The notes beneath the pieces are model-generated. The model ran no database searches, was not told where the DNA came from, and was given only the letters and a program-made list of their open reading frames with translations. Positions 39,032 to 50,320 of a stretch of DNA of 64,000 bases are shown here, piece after piece (the first letter of the stretch is position 1; every line of letters starts with the position of its first letter). Position numbers and translations under genes: made by a program. This stretch comes from Loktanella sp. SALINAS62 (GTDB lineage Bacteria; Pseudomonadota; Alphaproteobacteria; Rhodobacterales; Rhodobacteraceae). Where the stretch lies: assembly GCF_018263905.1 (NCBI RefSeq), contig NZ_JAAFZU010000001.1:1-64000 (forward strand). Reading direction: 5' to 3'.

Positions 39032-40468
39032 ATGAATCGTCGTGTTCTGTCTGTCACTTCGGAATACGTTCCCTTGGTGAAAACCGGGGGGCTGGCGGAT
39101 GTCGCGGGCGCCCTGCCATCTGCGTTGGCAGAACACGACTGGGACATGCGGACATTGCTGCCCGCCTACCCCGGTCTGATCGCCAGACTGGGCGACGTGA
39201 CACAGGTCTGGGCCGACGACGCATTGTTCGGCGGTCAGGCGCGTGTGCTGATGGGACGCTTGGATGCGGCAACCGTGCTGCTGCTGAACGCACCGCACCT
39301 GTATGACCGCGACGGTGGCCCCTATGGCAATCCGCATGATTTTGCCGACAATCCACAGCGGTTCGCGGCCCTGTCATGGGTTGCGGCACAGATCGCGCAA
39401 TCTGGCACGTCGGACGGCTGGACGCCCGAAATCGTGCATTGCCATGATTGGCAGGCAGGTTTCGCCCCGGCCTACATGGCGCTGTGCCTGCCGTCTGCGG
39501 CGCGATCGGTCATCACGATCCATAACATCGCGTTCAAGGGCGAAGCCCCCGCCGCCATGCTGGGGTCCCTGCGCCTGCCAATCGAAGCGTTCAACAGCGA
39601 CAGCCTTGAATACTGGGGCAATCTGTCCAGCCTCAAGGCAGGTCTGGTCCATGCAGACGCGATCACGACTGTCAGCCCGACCTATGCAGAAGAACTGATG
39701 CGTCCCCAATACGGCTTTGGGCTGGAAGGCTTGCTGAAACACCGCGCTGCGGATTTCCACGGCATCCTGAACGGTGTCGATGAAACCCAATGGAACCCAG
39801 AAACCGATCCGCATATCGCGCGGCATTTCAACAAGTCGACGCTGGCGCACAAGCAACACAACCGCACCGCCCTGATGGCTGAATTCGGGCTGGTGGCTTG
39901 CGACGGGCCATGCGCCATCGTTGTCAGCCGCCTGACCGACCAAAAGGGAATGGACCTGCTGGTCGAAGCGATCCCTGATTTTCTGCAAGCGGGCGGATGC
40001 CTTGCGGTGCTGGGGTCTGGCGACCCGCACATCGAACAGGACCTAAAGTCGCTGGCGCAATCCAATCCCGGCCGGGTCGGCCTGCGGATCGGCTATGACG
40101 AGGCGCTTTCGCACCGCATGTTTGCGGGCGGTGACCTGGTATTGGTGCCGTCGCGGTTTGAACCGTGCGGCCTGACCCAGCTTTACGGGCTGCGCTATGG
40201 CTGCGTGCCGGTCGTTGCCTTGACCGGCGGGCTTGCCGATACGGTCATCAACGCCACGCCGATGGCGTTGCAGGATAAATCCGCCACCGGCATCCAGTTT
40301 CATCCGGTCGACGCATTGGCCTTTGGGCAGGCGCTACGGCGCGCCGTCTCCTTGCACCAGAACAAGAAAACATGGACAGCCGTCCAGAAAAAGGGCATGT
40401 CACAGGTCCTTGGTTGGGGTGCATCCGCTGCATCCTATGCCGACCTGTACGAAAGCCTGATTGTGTGA
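39032..40468 (+). CDS. glgA: Glycogen synthase (ADP-glucose)
   Basis: The 478-residue GT5 enzyme begins with the ADP-glucose-binding motif VKTGGLADVAGALP and ends with the GT-B motif FEPCGLTQLYGLRYG. It adds glucose from ADP-glucose to the growing alpha-1,4 chain. It follows glgC by four bases and its stop overlaps the GTG start of glgX. Confidence 0.97.
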   Translation: MNRRVLSVTSEYVPLVKTGGLADVAGALPSALAEHDWDMRTLLPAYPGLIARLGDVTQVWADDALFGGQARVLMGRLDAATVLLLNAPHLYDRDGGPYGNPHDFADNPQRFAALSWVAAQIAQSGTSDGWTPEIVHCHDWQAGFAPAYMALCLPSAARSVITIHNIAFKGEAPAAMLGSLRLPIEAFNSDSLEYWGNLSSLKAGLVHADAITTVSPTYAEELMRPQYGFGLEGLLKHRAADFHGILNGVDETQWNPETDPHIARHFNKSTLAHKQHNRTALMAEFGLVACDGPCAIVVSRLTDQKGMDLLVEAIPDFLQAGGCLAVLGSGDPHIEQDLKSLAQSNPGRVGLRIGYDEALSHRMFAGGDLVLVPSRFEPCGLTQLYGLRYGCVPVVALTGGLADTVINATPMALQDKSATGIQFHPVDALAFGQALRRAVSLHQNKKTWTAVQKKGMSQVLGWGASAASYADLYESLIV

Positions 40469-42591
40469 ATGCCCATCTAAGTCATTCTATTCCAACCAAA
40501 TTACGTGACCACCCCCTGTCAGCCGGAAAACCCTATCCGCTGGGGGCATCCTTTGACGGGGCCGGCGTCAATTTCGCGGTCTTTTCCGAACACGCCGAAC
40601 GGGTCGACCTGTGTCTGTTCAGCGACGACGGCCGCAAGGAACGCGCCCGGATGCCATTGCTGGAACGCGATGGCGATATCTGGCACGTGCATGTCGGCGG
40701 CCTGACGCCGGGTGCGAAATACGGCTTTCGCGTCCACGGCCCCTATGACCCGGAAAACGGTCATCGGTTCAATTACAACAAGCTGTTGGTCGATCCCTAT
40801 GCCAAGCGGATATTCGGCAAGCTGAAATGGTCTGATGCGCTGATGGGTTACCGCGTCGGCAGCCCACGCGCGGACCTTAGCTTCGATGCGCGCGACAGCG
40901 CCTTTGCCGCACAGCGCGGCGTTGTGGTCGATCCGTCGTTCAACTGGGCAAATGACCTGTCCCCCGATATCGCCGCATCCGATACCGTCCTGTACGAAGC
41001 CCACGTCAAAGGCATGACCGCCCGTATGCCCGGCGTGGCATCCCCGATGCGTGGCAAATTTCTGGGCATGTCGTCCGAACCCGTGCTGGACCACCTGAAC
41101 GCCATCGGCGTGACAACAGTGCAGCTGATGCCGTCACAAGCCTTTGTCGATGATCATTTTCTGGTGCGGCAAGGTCTGCGAAACTACTGGGGCTACAACA
41201 CCATCGGCTTTTTCGCACCCGAACCGCGCTACATGACCGAAGAAGGCGTGTGGGAATTCCAGACGATGATCCGCCGGTTCCATAACGCCGGAATCGAAGT
41301 GATCATGGACGTCGTCTATAACCACACCGCCGAAGGCAACGAAATGGGGCCGACCCTGTCGTTTCGCGGCTTTGACAACAAATCATACTACCGCCTGACA
41401 GACGGCGGGCGCGGCTATGTCAACGACACGGGCGTTGGAAATACCCTGCGGACCGAACATCCCATGGTGCTGCGGATGATCATGGATTCCATGCGCTACT
41501 GGGTCGAGGTGATGCACGTCGACGGTTTCCGCTTTGACCTTGGCACCTCTTTGGCGCGCGAACATGACGGGTTCGACCGCGAAGGCGGGTTTCTGGACGC
41601 GCTGCGCCAAGACCCGGTGCTGGGCCGGGTCAAGCTGATCACCGAACCCTGGGATCTGGGTCCGGGGGGGTATCAGTTGGGCGCGTTTCCGCATCCCTTT
41701 ATGGAATTCAATGATATTTTCCGCGATGATGTGCGCAAATTCTGGCGCGGCGACACCGGTAAGACAGCCCTGCTGGCAAAACGTCTGGCTGGCAGCGCGA
41801 TGCAGTTTGACCATTCCGGCCGCAAGGCGACCGCGTCGATCAATTTTGTCACCGTCCACGACGGCATGGTGCTGGAAGACCTGGTTTCATACAACGTCAA
41901 ACACAATGCCGCCAACGGCGAGGACAACCGCGACGGCAAGGACGACAATTATTCCGACAACATGGGCGTCGAAGGCCCGACCGATAATCCACAGATCCGT
42001 GCCGCACGCGCCCAGCGTAAACGCAACATGCTGGCCACCGTTTTTCTGTCGCAGGGCACGCCTTTTTTGTTGGCAGGGGATGAATTCGGCAACAGCCAGT
42101 GGGGCAACAACAACACCTTTGCCCAGGACAACGACACCGGCTGGCTGAACTGGGACCGGCGGGACGACAAGCTGATGGCTTTCGTGGCAAAGCTGACAAC
42201 CCTGCGCCGGCAACATCCCGTGCTGCGGCAAACGCGCTTTCTGCATGCCCGCGCCCGGCGCAAGGACGGTATCGCCGATCTGTTCTGGCGCAAACCCGAT
42301 GGCAGTCAGCCGACAGAAGCGGACTGGGCCGACCCGCAATGGCGGGCATTGTCGGTCGAAATGCGCACAGCGTCCGATACGCCGAACTATGCCGCATCCG
42401 ACGATGTGGTATTTTTGACGTTCAACGCAGGTGACGCAATCGACATCACCCTGCCCGATTGCGAACCCAGATGCCCCTGGGAACTGATCCTGGATACGGC
42501 CAATCCCGACGATGGCCCGCAGTGCATCACCGGAACCACGGTGCGCGTGGCAGCGCAATCGGTATGCGTCTTTGCCCGAACGCAGGATTGA
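40465..42591 (+). CDS. glgX: Glycogen debranching enzyme
   Basis: The 708-residue GH13 enzyme starts at a GTG inside the glgA stop (GTGA) and has the isoamylase-type N-terminal domain, VNFAVFSEHAERVDLCLF, barrel motifs DVVYNHTAEG, GFRFDLGTSLAR and EPWDLGPGGYQ, and FVTVHDGM. It hydrolyses alpha-1,6 branches during glycogen breakdown. Its presence with synthesis genes in one operon suggests coordinated turnover. No glgP phosphorylase is in the window. Confidence 0.94.
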   Translation: MNAHLSHSIPTKLRDHPLSAGKPYPLGASFDGAGVNFAVFSEHAERVDLCLFSDDGRKERARMPLLERDGDIWHVHVGGLTPGAKYGFRVHGPYDPENGHRFNYNKLLVDPYAKRIFGKLKWSDALMGYRVGSPRADLSFDARDSAFAAQRGVVVDPSFNWANDLSPDIAASDTVLYEAHVKGMTARMPGVASPMRGKFLGMSSEPVLDHLNAIGVTTVQLMPSQAFVDDHFLVRQGLRNYWGYNTIGFFAPEPRYMTEEGVWEFQTMIRRFHNAGIEVIMDVVYNHTAEGNEMGPTLSFRGFDNKSYYRLTDGGRGYVNDTGVGNTLRTEHPMVLRMIMDSMRYWVEVMHVDGFRFDLGTSLAREHDGFDREGGFLDALRQDPVLGRVKLITEPWDLGPGGYQLGAFPHPFMEFNDIFRDDVRKFWRGDTGKTALLAKRLAGSAMQFDHSGRKATASINFVTVHDGMVLEDLVSYNVKHNAANGEDNRDGKDDNYSDNMGVEGPTDNPQIRAARAQRKRNMLATVFLSQGTPFLLAGDEFGNSQWGNNNTFAQDNDTGWLNWDRRDDKLMAFVAKLTTLRRQHPVLRQTRFLHARARRKDGIADLFWRKPDGSQPTEADWADPQWRALSVEMRTASDTPNYAASDDVVFLTFNAGDAIDITLPDCEPRCPWELILDTANPDDGPQCITGTTVRVAAQSVCVFARTQD

Positions 42592-42596
42592 TCTAG

Positions 42597-44246
<1,650 letters not shown>

Positions 44247-44273
44247 CCGCGTGGCCCGTGGCAAAGGTCGGGA

Positions 44274-45101
44274 TCAACCCGCGAACCGCTTGCGGTAATC
44301 ACGTGGACTGCACGCCAACCCCTTGCGAAAGACGCGGGCAAAATAGGTCGGATCGGAAAACCCCAGGTCATAGGCAATTGTTGTGATCGGCTGGCGCGTG
44401 TAGGCCAGTCGCTTGCAAGCTTCCCCCAGACGGTGGGTGTTGACTGCATCCATCACGGACGTCTGTGCGCGTGCGCGCACGATGCGGTTCAGTTGGGACG
44501 GCGATGCGCCGACCGCGCGTGCGTAATCGGCAACGCCCCAGTTCAGGGTGACCGTATCCTGCAAGCAGGCTTCGAACCGGGCATAGATATCAGGTCCAGC
44601 AGCACCGCCAGCGCTGGCCACCGCAGGGTCTGTGCAATCGCTTGCCAATGCGACCGCCAACCCACGCAACGCCACGGCGCGCGCGCCCCGCACATCCGCG
44701 TGCCGATCCGATAATGCCGCAACCAGATGTTCGATCCGGTCGGACGAGGGCCGCACATGGACACGCCGCAACGACGCATCCCCCAAATCCGACAACAGGG
44801 TCACAGGGATCGAGACCACAGTGCCAACAGTGTCCGCAGCAAAGGTAAAACCATGGTTCAAACCCGGCGGCACCGTCACCACCACTGGCGGGGTCAGGGC
44901 GCGGTTTTCATGATCAAGATGCAATGTGACGCTGCCGCAGGACACAAGAAGGATCTGCAACAAATCAGGATGTCTGTGCCGTGAAATCCGCCAACCGTGC
45001 CGGGATGCCCGGACGGTGATGGGTTCGGCATGCAGCACATCGGGAAAGATGCGGCCTTCACGGTAAAGCGCATAGGCGGGCGTCGCGGCCGGATTGTCCA
45101 T
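44274..45101 (-). CDS. pobR: AraC-family regulator, probably PobR
   Basis: The 275-residue protein has an N-terminal cupin-like sensor (HRHPDLLQILLVSCGSVTLHLD) and a C-terminal double helix-turn-helix (about residues 180-270, ADYARAVGASPSQLNRIVRA and TTIAYDLGFSDPTYFARVFRK). It is divergent from pobA with 74 bases between them, the arrangement of AraC-type PobR activators that respond to 4-hydroxybenzoate. The name rests on this context and on the family. Confidence 0.82.
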   Translation of the reverse strand: MDNPAATPAYALYREGRIFPDVLHAEPITVRASRHGWRISRHRHPDLLQILLVSCGSVTLHLDHENRALTPPVVVTVPPGLNHGFTFAADTVGTVVSIPVTLLSDLGDASLRRVHVRPSSDRIEHLVAALSDRHADVRGARAVALRGLAVALASDCTDPAVASAGGAAGPDIYARFEACLQDTVTLNWGVADYARAVGASPSQLNRIVRARAQTSVMDAVNTHRLGEACKRLAYTRQPITTIAYDLGFSDPTYFARVFRKGLACSPRDYRKRFAG

Positions 45102-45175
45102 GTTTTCGCCCCGATACTGCCTGATCTGTCCCGATGGTGCAGGTATTCTGCAAGATTATGACAGGGGGGTCTATC

Positions 45176-46345
45176 ATGCGCACACAGGTTTGTATCATCG
45201 GCGGGGGGCCGTCCGGTCTGCTGTTGTCGCAACTGCTGGACAGGGCGGGTATTGAAACCGTGGTACTGGAACGCCGCAGCCGGGATTATGTGCTGTCGCG
45301 CATCCGCGCGGGCGTGCTGGAATTCGGCACCGTTGGCATGCTGGAAAAGGCCGGGGTCGCGGACCGGGCCCATGCACAGGGCCTGCCCCATACCGGAACC
45401 TATCTGGCGGTGCAGAACGCCGGGTTCCGCATTGATTTCGACGATCTGATCGGCAAGCGCGTGTTGGTCTACGGCCAGACGGAAGTGACCCGCGACCTGT
45501 ATGATGCCCGCGAAAAGGCCGGCGGCATCGTGATCCACGACCTTGACGATGTGGAACTGCACGATCTGGACAGTGGTGCGCCCTATGTGACCTATCGCAA
45601 GGACGGCACGGAACACCGGATCGATTGCGACTGGATCGCGGGCTGTGATGGCTTTCACGGCCCGTCCCGCAAGGCGATCCCGCGCGATGTGCTGACCGAA
45701 TACGAACGGGTGTATCCCTTTGGCTGGTTGGGTGTGATGGCAGACCTGCCGCCTGTGGATCACGAACTGATCTATGCCAACCACCCGCGCGGCTTTGCAT
45801 TGGCGTCGATGCGCAGCCCGACACGTAGCCGGTACTACATTCAGGCACCGGTCGATGATCCGCTGAAAAAATGGACCGACGACGCATTCTGGGATGAGCT
45901 GCGCCGCCGCCTGCCCCATGATGCCGCCGAACGCCTGATCACCGGGCCGACCATCGAAAAATCGATCGCGCCGTTGCGGTCCTTTGTCGCTGATCCGATG
46001 AAATGGGGCCGTCTGTTCCTGGTCGGGGACGCGGCCCACATCGTGCCGCCCACGGGTGCAAAGGGTCTAAACCTGGCGGTGTCGGATGTGCATTACCTGT
46101 TCGAAGCACTGAAGTCACACTATCACGATGCCGATGACCACGCGATCGATACCTATTCCGCGACGGCCCTGAAACGGGTCTGGAACGCGATCCGGTTCAG
46201 TTGGTGGTTCACGACGACGATGCACCGATTCCCCGATCAGGACCCATTCGATCAGGCGATACAGGACAGCGAGCTGCGGCAGCTTCAATCATCGCGTGCC
46301 GCACAGACGAATTTCGCCGAAAACTACGTTGGCCTTCCATACTAA
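45176..46345 (+). CDS. pobA: 4-hydroxybenzoate 3-monooxygenase
   Basis: The 389-residue FAD enzyme has the GxGxxG-like GGGPSGLLLSQLL near residue 8, the RIRAGVLEFGTVGML region, an internal DG motif (AGCDGFHGPSR) and GDAAHIVPPTGAKGLNLAVSDV. These match PobA in order and length. It hydroxylates 4-hydroxybenzoate to protocatechuate with NADPH and O2, entering the beta-ketoadipate pathway. The AGGGGGG before ATG 45176 defines the start; a start at 45134 is less likely. Confidence 0.95.
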   Translation: MRTQVCIIGGGPSGLLLSQLLDRAGIETVVLERRSRDYVLSRIRAGVLEFGTVGMLEKAGVADRAHAQGLPHTGTYLAVQNAGFRIDFDDLIGKRVLVYGQTEVTRDLYDAREKAGGIVIHDLDDVELHDLDSGAPYVTYRKDGTEHRIDCDWIAGCDGFHGPSRKAIPRDVLTEYERVYPFGWLGVMADLPPVDHELIYANHPRGFALASMRSPTRSRYYIQAPVDDPLKKWTDDAFWDELRRRLPHDAAERLITGPTIEKSIAPLRSFVADPMKWGRLFLVGDAAHIVPPTGAKGLNLAVSDVHYLFEALKSHYHDADDHAIDTYSATALKRVWNAIRFSWWFTTTMHRFPDQDPFDQAIQDSELRQLQSSRAAQTNFAENYVGLPY

Positions 46346-46433
46346 GGCAAATTTCTGCCCGACCGACATCATAGTCCTGCCGCAGTCGCAGGTCACGGTA
46401 TCCTTAACGAAGTTTGAAAAGAGGACGATAGGG

Positions 46434-46766
46434 ATGACTCAATCAATGTCGGACAGCGTCTACAAGGGCCGGATGCAGCAGCGGTTCATTCGCAATTACT
46501 ACGCCCGGCACGATGCGCTGGAAATCCTGTTTGAAGCACGCGGATACCGGGATGCGCTGGCGATCCTGTCGGATGTGTATGGATCGGCCAACAGCCTTGG
46601 CCTGACCGCACTGGGACAGGCTGCCGATGCCGTTCACCGTTTCATGACGCAGGAATTGGCATCGGATGCACCGTCTGAACGGGCCATGCATGCAGCATTG
46701 AACGCCTATCTGGATGTATCAATGGAATTCTGCAATCCAACCGAACGATATCTGGCAGCGGGTTAA
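46434..46766 (+). CDS. Small all-helical protein of unknown function
   Basis: I do not recognise this 110-residue protein. It has no signal peptide or membrane helix, and the sequence looks helical throughout (RNYYARHDALEILFEARGYRDALAILSD, LTALGQAADAVHRFMTQEL). It follows pobA by 88 bases in the same direction. GAGG lies some way upstream and AGGG right before the ATG, so the exact start may be 46434 or the Met at 46446. Codon use is normal for this genome. Confidence 0.6.
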   Translation: MTQSMSDSVYKGRMQQRFIRNYYARHDALEILFEARGYRDALAILSDVYGSANSLGLTALGQAADAVHRFMTQELASDAPSERAMHAALNAYLDVSMEFCNPTERYLAAG

Positions 46767-46784
46767 GCGATCCGGCTGCTGTCG

Positions 46785-47426
46785 CTACAGATAACCCAGT
46801 TGCAGGTTGCCCGCGATAACGATCAACACCAGTCCGCCCGCCCAGGACAGCGCCGTTCTGACACGGTGCTGCCGGTTGACGACCTGCGACATGGTGCCCC
46901 CCATCCAAGCGACCAAAAGATCGGATGGGATGGCCGTCAACGGCACCAGAATCCCCAAGATAAGCAGTTGCGACTGAACGCTGCCAGACACGCTTGCATC
47001 GACAAATGGCGGCAGGAACAGCGCAAAGAACAGGACCGTTTTCGGGTTCAGCAATTCAACACCGACGCCCTGCCAGACAATCGTCAGAAACGACCGTTTT
47101 TCGACGCTGTGCACATCGATGGGCATCGTGGCACTGACCCGTGCCTCGCGGATCATGCCGATCCCCAGCCAGACCAGATAAACCGACCCGGCCCAGCGCA
47201 GGCCCGTCACGATCCATTCAAAGCGCGCGAACAGCGTGGCCAGACCCATCGCCGTCGCCACCGCCAGAATGATCCCCCCCAGACAAAGCCCGATGGCGGA
47301 CGCAAGACCCGCAGCGCGACTTTGGCCGACGCTGCGTGACAGCACATATAACATCGACGGTCCGGGTGTGGCGCTGAGGAATAATCCGGCGATGGCGACG
47401 CTGAACAGCGCCTCTATACTGGGCAT
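46785..47426 (-). CDS. LysE-family amino-acid exporter
   Basis: The 213-residue membrane protein has six hydrophobic segments and the LysE/RhtB family start AGLFLSATPGPSMLYVLSRSVGQSRAAGLASAIG. The GVGVELLNPKTVLFFALFLPPFV motif is also typical. It exports an amino acid or related metabolite. It lies 6 bases after the dioxygenase gene, so the two are probably co-transcribed. Confidence 0.87.
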   Translation of the reverse strand: MPSIEALFSVAIAGLFLSATPGPSMLYVLSRSVGQSRAAGLASAIGLCLGGIILAVATAMGLATLFARFEWIVTGLRWAGSVYLVWLGIGMIREARVSATMPIDVHSVEKRSFLTIVWQGVGVELLNPKTVLFFALFLPPFVDASVSGSVQSQLLILGILVPLTAIPSDLLVAWMGGTMSQVVNRQHRVRTALSWAGGLVLIVIAGNLQLGYL

Positions 47427-47432
47427 GACGGG

Positions 47433-48485
47433 CTACTTTTGCTTTAGGCGGCGTTCAAACGGGTTTTCAGTTGTCCGCAGGGCATTGTCCGATCGCCGCT
47501 GCGCAAGAGATTTGAAATAGGGGAAGTCTCGCACCAGCATACGTTCAAGATGCTGACCGGCGCAGAAGGGTTCATAGCGAGAGCCCCGCTTTTTGCTGAC
47601 CAGTTGCGGAAATGGCGCGATCACCGTGTCGTAATTTGCTGCCACAAAATACGGCAGGGAAAAACGTTCCGGGCTGAGGTTCAGGACACGGTGCGGCGTG
47701 GATCGGAACAATCCGTTTGACCAGGCTTCCAGCATGTCACCGATGTTGACCACCAGCACCGCTGGATCGGGCGGAACATCGATCCACGTGTCGTCCTGCG
47801 TCATGACTTGCAATCCCCTGTTGCGAGTATGCAGCAGCGTCAGACACTCATAATCGGTATGTGCGCCCATGTTCACCGATTTGGCATCCGTCGTGGCTGC
47901 ATTGCGGACGTAGTGCAACAACCGCAACTGCGAGATCGGTTTGGTCATATGGTTCGTCATCGCACCCACTGGCAGGTTCAGGTGCATTTCAAGTGCCGAA
48001 CAGATCATCAAGCCCAGCGCGGACACACGGTTATAATAGGTCGACACATCCTTGCGGAATTCCGGCATATCCGGCCAGACATTGGGGCCAAGTATCCGGT
48101 TACCGGCTAAGAAATCAGGGTCGTCCTGTGGCAGATCCAGCCCCAGATCAAACGCTTCGTAGCTGCGGTTCACCTCGTCGGGGTAGTCGCCTTTTTCGGT
48201 GAACGGCACATAGCCACGGTGGTTCGGGCTGTCGCCGATATAATATCGCCGCTTTTCACTATCGGGCCGGGCAAAGAACCGTTCTGCCGCAGCGTAGGTG
48301 CGTTCGATGATGGCCAGGTCAATTCCGTGATCACGGATGCGAAAGAACCCGTATTCACGTGCAGCACGTCCCATCTGATCGGCAACAGCGCGCACGCGCG
48401 CAGGATCACCCGACCAAAGATCAGCGACGCTGACCAGTGGCAGGCCCGGTGTCGCAAGCGCGTGTTCTTTCAGTGTCGCAGTCAT
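47433..48485 (-). CDS. Isopenicillin-N-synthase-like 2OG-Fe(II) dioxygenase
   Basis: The 350-residue protein has the N-terminal non-haem dioxygenase domain (LPLVSVADLWSGDP, RDHGID) and the C-terminal double-stranded beta-helix with the iron ligands in AHTDYECLTLL and STPHRVLN, followed by the RFSLPYFVAANYDT segment that carries the R-x-S co-substrate motif. Family members hydroxylate or cyclise small molecules, and the substrate is not known. It pairs with a LysE-type exporter, which suggests handling of an amino-acid-like compound. Confidence 0.83.
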   Translation of the reverse strand: MTATLKEHALATPGLPLVSVADLWSGDPARVRAVADQMGRAAREYGFFRIRDHGIDLAIIERTYAAAERFFARPDSEKRRYYIGDSPNHRGYVPFTEKGDYPDEVNRSYEAFDLGLDLPQDDPDFLAGNRILGPNVWPDMPEFRKDVSTYYNRVSALGLMICSALEMHLNLPVGAMTNHMTKPISQLRLLHYVRNAATTDAKSVNMGAHTDYECLTLLHTRNRGLQVMTQDDTWIDVPPDPAVLVVNIGDMLEAWSNGLFRSTPHRVLNLSPERFSLPYFVAANYDTVIAPFPQLVSKKRGSRYEPFCAGQHLERMLVRDFPYFKSLAQRRSDNALRTTENPFERRLKQK

Positions 48486-48549
48486 GATTTCCCCCTATCT
48501 GACGCAACGGATCGTCACCCGCTCATGGTTAACAAATCATTTCCACGCA

Positions 48550-49899
48550 TTATGCCTCTTTGCTGGCGACTGGGAAAAACAGCGTGACGGTCGTGCCATG
48601 CGGCGTGTTACGTGACACCGCAACATCACCGCCCGATTGCTTCATGAATCCCGACACCATCGACAACCCCAGCCCATTGCCGGCACCGACAGGTTTCGTT
48701 GTATAAAACGGGTCGAATATCTGTGTGACCTTGGCGTCCGGGATTCCGTCACCTTCGTCTGTGACGCTCAACTTGACGTAGCGCCCCGGCAACAGGTCGC
48801 GCCCTGGCCGTCCGCCATCAATATAACCATGACGCGTGTTTTCCGTGGATATCCGGATTGTACCGCCCTGGGGCATGGCATCATCTGCGTTCGCCAACAG
48901 GTTTCGCAACGCCATTTCCGTCCCTGCGGAATCCACATTGACCGACCAGATCCCATCCATCAGATCCAGCACGACATCGCTGGGTTCCATGCCGCCGCTG
49001 GTCGCCAGAACATTGCGCACCAACGCATTCAAGTCAGTGACGACAGGGTCAAGGTGGGTCTTTTGCGAAAACGCCAGCATGTCCCGGATAAGTTTTGCAC
49101 CCCGCATTGCGGCAGCCTGCGCGTCCTGCACGCATTCATCAAACGCGGCTCCGTCCGCGCCACCGGCGATAAGTTCAAGGTTCCCTGAAATGACCGTCAG
49201 CAGATTGTTGAAATCATGTGCAAATCGCCCTGTCAGCCGTCCAACGGCTTCAAGCTTGCGCGCGTTGAACAGTTCGGTTTCCAATGCCTTGCGGGCGCTG
49301 ATCGCGTCGCTCAGGTGCGCATGCGATTGCACCAGTTCCCGGTAGCGGCGATCGGATCGGTCCACTTCTGCTAGCAGTTGCAGTTTTGCCGATGTCAGCG
49401 CCGCGACGGTCGTCAGAATCTCCAGCTCAGCGTCACCGAACGCGCCGATGTCGTGATGTTCGCTGTCGATCACCCCCATGACGCGACCATCCAGCATGAG
49501 CGGCACACAGATTTCCGACCGGGCGGGTTCGGTGTCAGGAATGTAGTTTTGGTCTTTCAGCAGGTCATCGACGATGATCGGTTGCCCGGTCTGCGCAACC
49601 TGTCCTGTAATGCCCTGACCAAAGGGAATCCGTAACGGGTTGATAATGACGCGATCAAACGGGTTCTTGTCCCCCAGCGCCGCAACCTGAATCAGTTCGG
49701 TCTGTTCATCGTTGGCTTGATAGATCACGCAGTCGATAAAATTCATCCGACCGACGACATTGCGGGCCACATACCAAAACAGGTCTTCGACACTTGGAAT
49801 TTTAATGACGTCCACGGCAAAGGCGCTGAGCGTGCGAAGTGTCAGCGCCTCGTCCATGGGTCGCCGGCCCCTTCTGGAACCGGGCGCATTCTTTTCCAC
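48550..49899 (-). CDS. GAF-domain sensor histidine kinase
   Basis: The 449-residue soluble kinase has a GAF domain (about residues 35-170), a short coiled linker, a HisKA domain with phospho-acceptor His228 in RFAHDFNNLLTVISGN and a HATPase domain with NADDAMPQGG and TDEGDGIPDAK. There is no receiver domain and no adjacent response regulator. The GTG at 49899 has AAGGG at good spacing; a start at 50088 would add 63 residues with no recognisable domain. It is followed by the 2OG dioxygenase gene in the same direction. Chromosomal DNA upstream of it ends at the left end of the integrated element. Confidence 0.83.
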   Translation of the reverse strand: MEKNAPGSRRGRRPMDEALTLRTLSAFAVDVIKIPSVEDLFWYVARNVVGRMNFIDCVIYQANDEQTELIQVAALGDKNPFDRVIINPLRIPFGQGITGQVAQTGQPIIVDDLLKDQNYIPDTEPARSEICVPLMLDGRVMGVIDSEHHDIGAFGDAELEILTTVAALTSAKLQLLAEVDRSDRRYRELVQSHAHLSDAISARKALETELFNARKLEAVGRLTGRFAHDFNNLLTVISGNLELIAGGADGAAFDECVQDAQAAAMRGAKLIRDMLAFSQKTHLDPVVTDLNALVRNVLATSGGMEPSDVVLDLMDGIWSVNVDSAGTEMALRNLLANADDAMPQGGTIRISTENTRHGYIDGGRPGRDLLPGRYVKLSVTDEGDGIPDAKVTQIFDPFYTTKPVGAGNGLGLSMVSGFMKQSGGDVAVSRNTPHGTTVTLFFPVASKEA

Positions 49900-50159
49900 A
49901 ATCGAACCCTTCCTATCTGGACCCGTGTCATTCTGCGCTGGCACCGACACCGTACAACGTGAAAATCCTGCAATGTGCGCCGGACATTTCCCAACGGCAG
50001 CTATGACAGTGTTGAACGACCGCCCAGATGATGCAAGACCAAGTCTTGGTTTCAACCTTCCCCGAAACATCGCGTTCGAATAGGTCACGATATCTTGATT
50101 TACATCAACTTTCCTGCGGAAAATTCAGTACGTTTTTTGGGCATCCGACTGGCCCAATC

Positions 50160-50174
50160 GTGGTGCCCCCGGCC
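50160..50174 (+). repeat. Left attachment site (attL core)
   Basis: GTGGTGCCCCCGGCC is an exact copy of the 3' end of the tRNA-Leu gene at 54965-54979, left behind where the element inserted. Outside it is the chromosomal flank that originally followed the tRNA. Confidence 0.85.
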
Positions 50175-50225
50175 AGCATCTAAGCCCTATATCTTGATGC
50201 ACCACCGCGACCGCGCACCCCTTGT

Positions 50226-50242
50226 TTTTAAAGCTTTTAAAG
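50226..50242 (+). repeat. Tandem TTTTAAAG repeat near the left end
   Basis: TTTTAAAG occurs twice with one base between (50226-50233, 50235-50242), about 80 bases before the integrase. It could be a host-factor, excisionase or promoter site. The role is unproven. Confidence 0.35.
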
Positions 50243-50293
50243 TCACGCGCTGTATCAAGCCACTTCACAATGCCCCACGGCATACCATATATT

Positions 50294-50320
50294 GAGGGGG
50301 ACACAGAGGGGGACTGAAAA
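50294..50320 (+). repeat. Left copy of a 27-bp end motif
   Basis: The motif holds two GGGGGAC blocks and ends TGAAAA directly before the integrase ATG, so it also provides the ribosome-binding site. 23 of 27 bases match the motif at 54889-54915 near the other end. It is a candidate integrase arm-type binding site. Confidence 0.5.

Noticed and set aside
44894-46039. Long minus-strand open frame (381 codons) across pobA and the pobR promoter
   Set aside because: It lies antisense to well-supported pobA, has no domain and reads as His/Gln/Arg-rich shadow sequence typical of high-GC genes read in another frame.
50089-50159. Search for a second integrase or an IS element at the left end
   Set aside because: No transposase, terminal inverted repeat or target duplication was seen. 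The att repeat and the tyrosine recombinase explain the junction.
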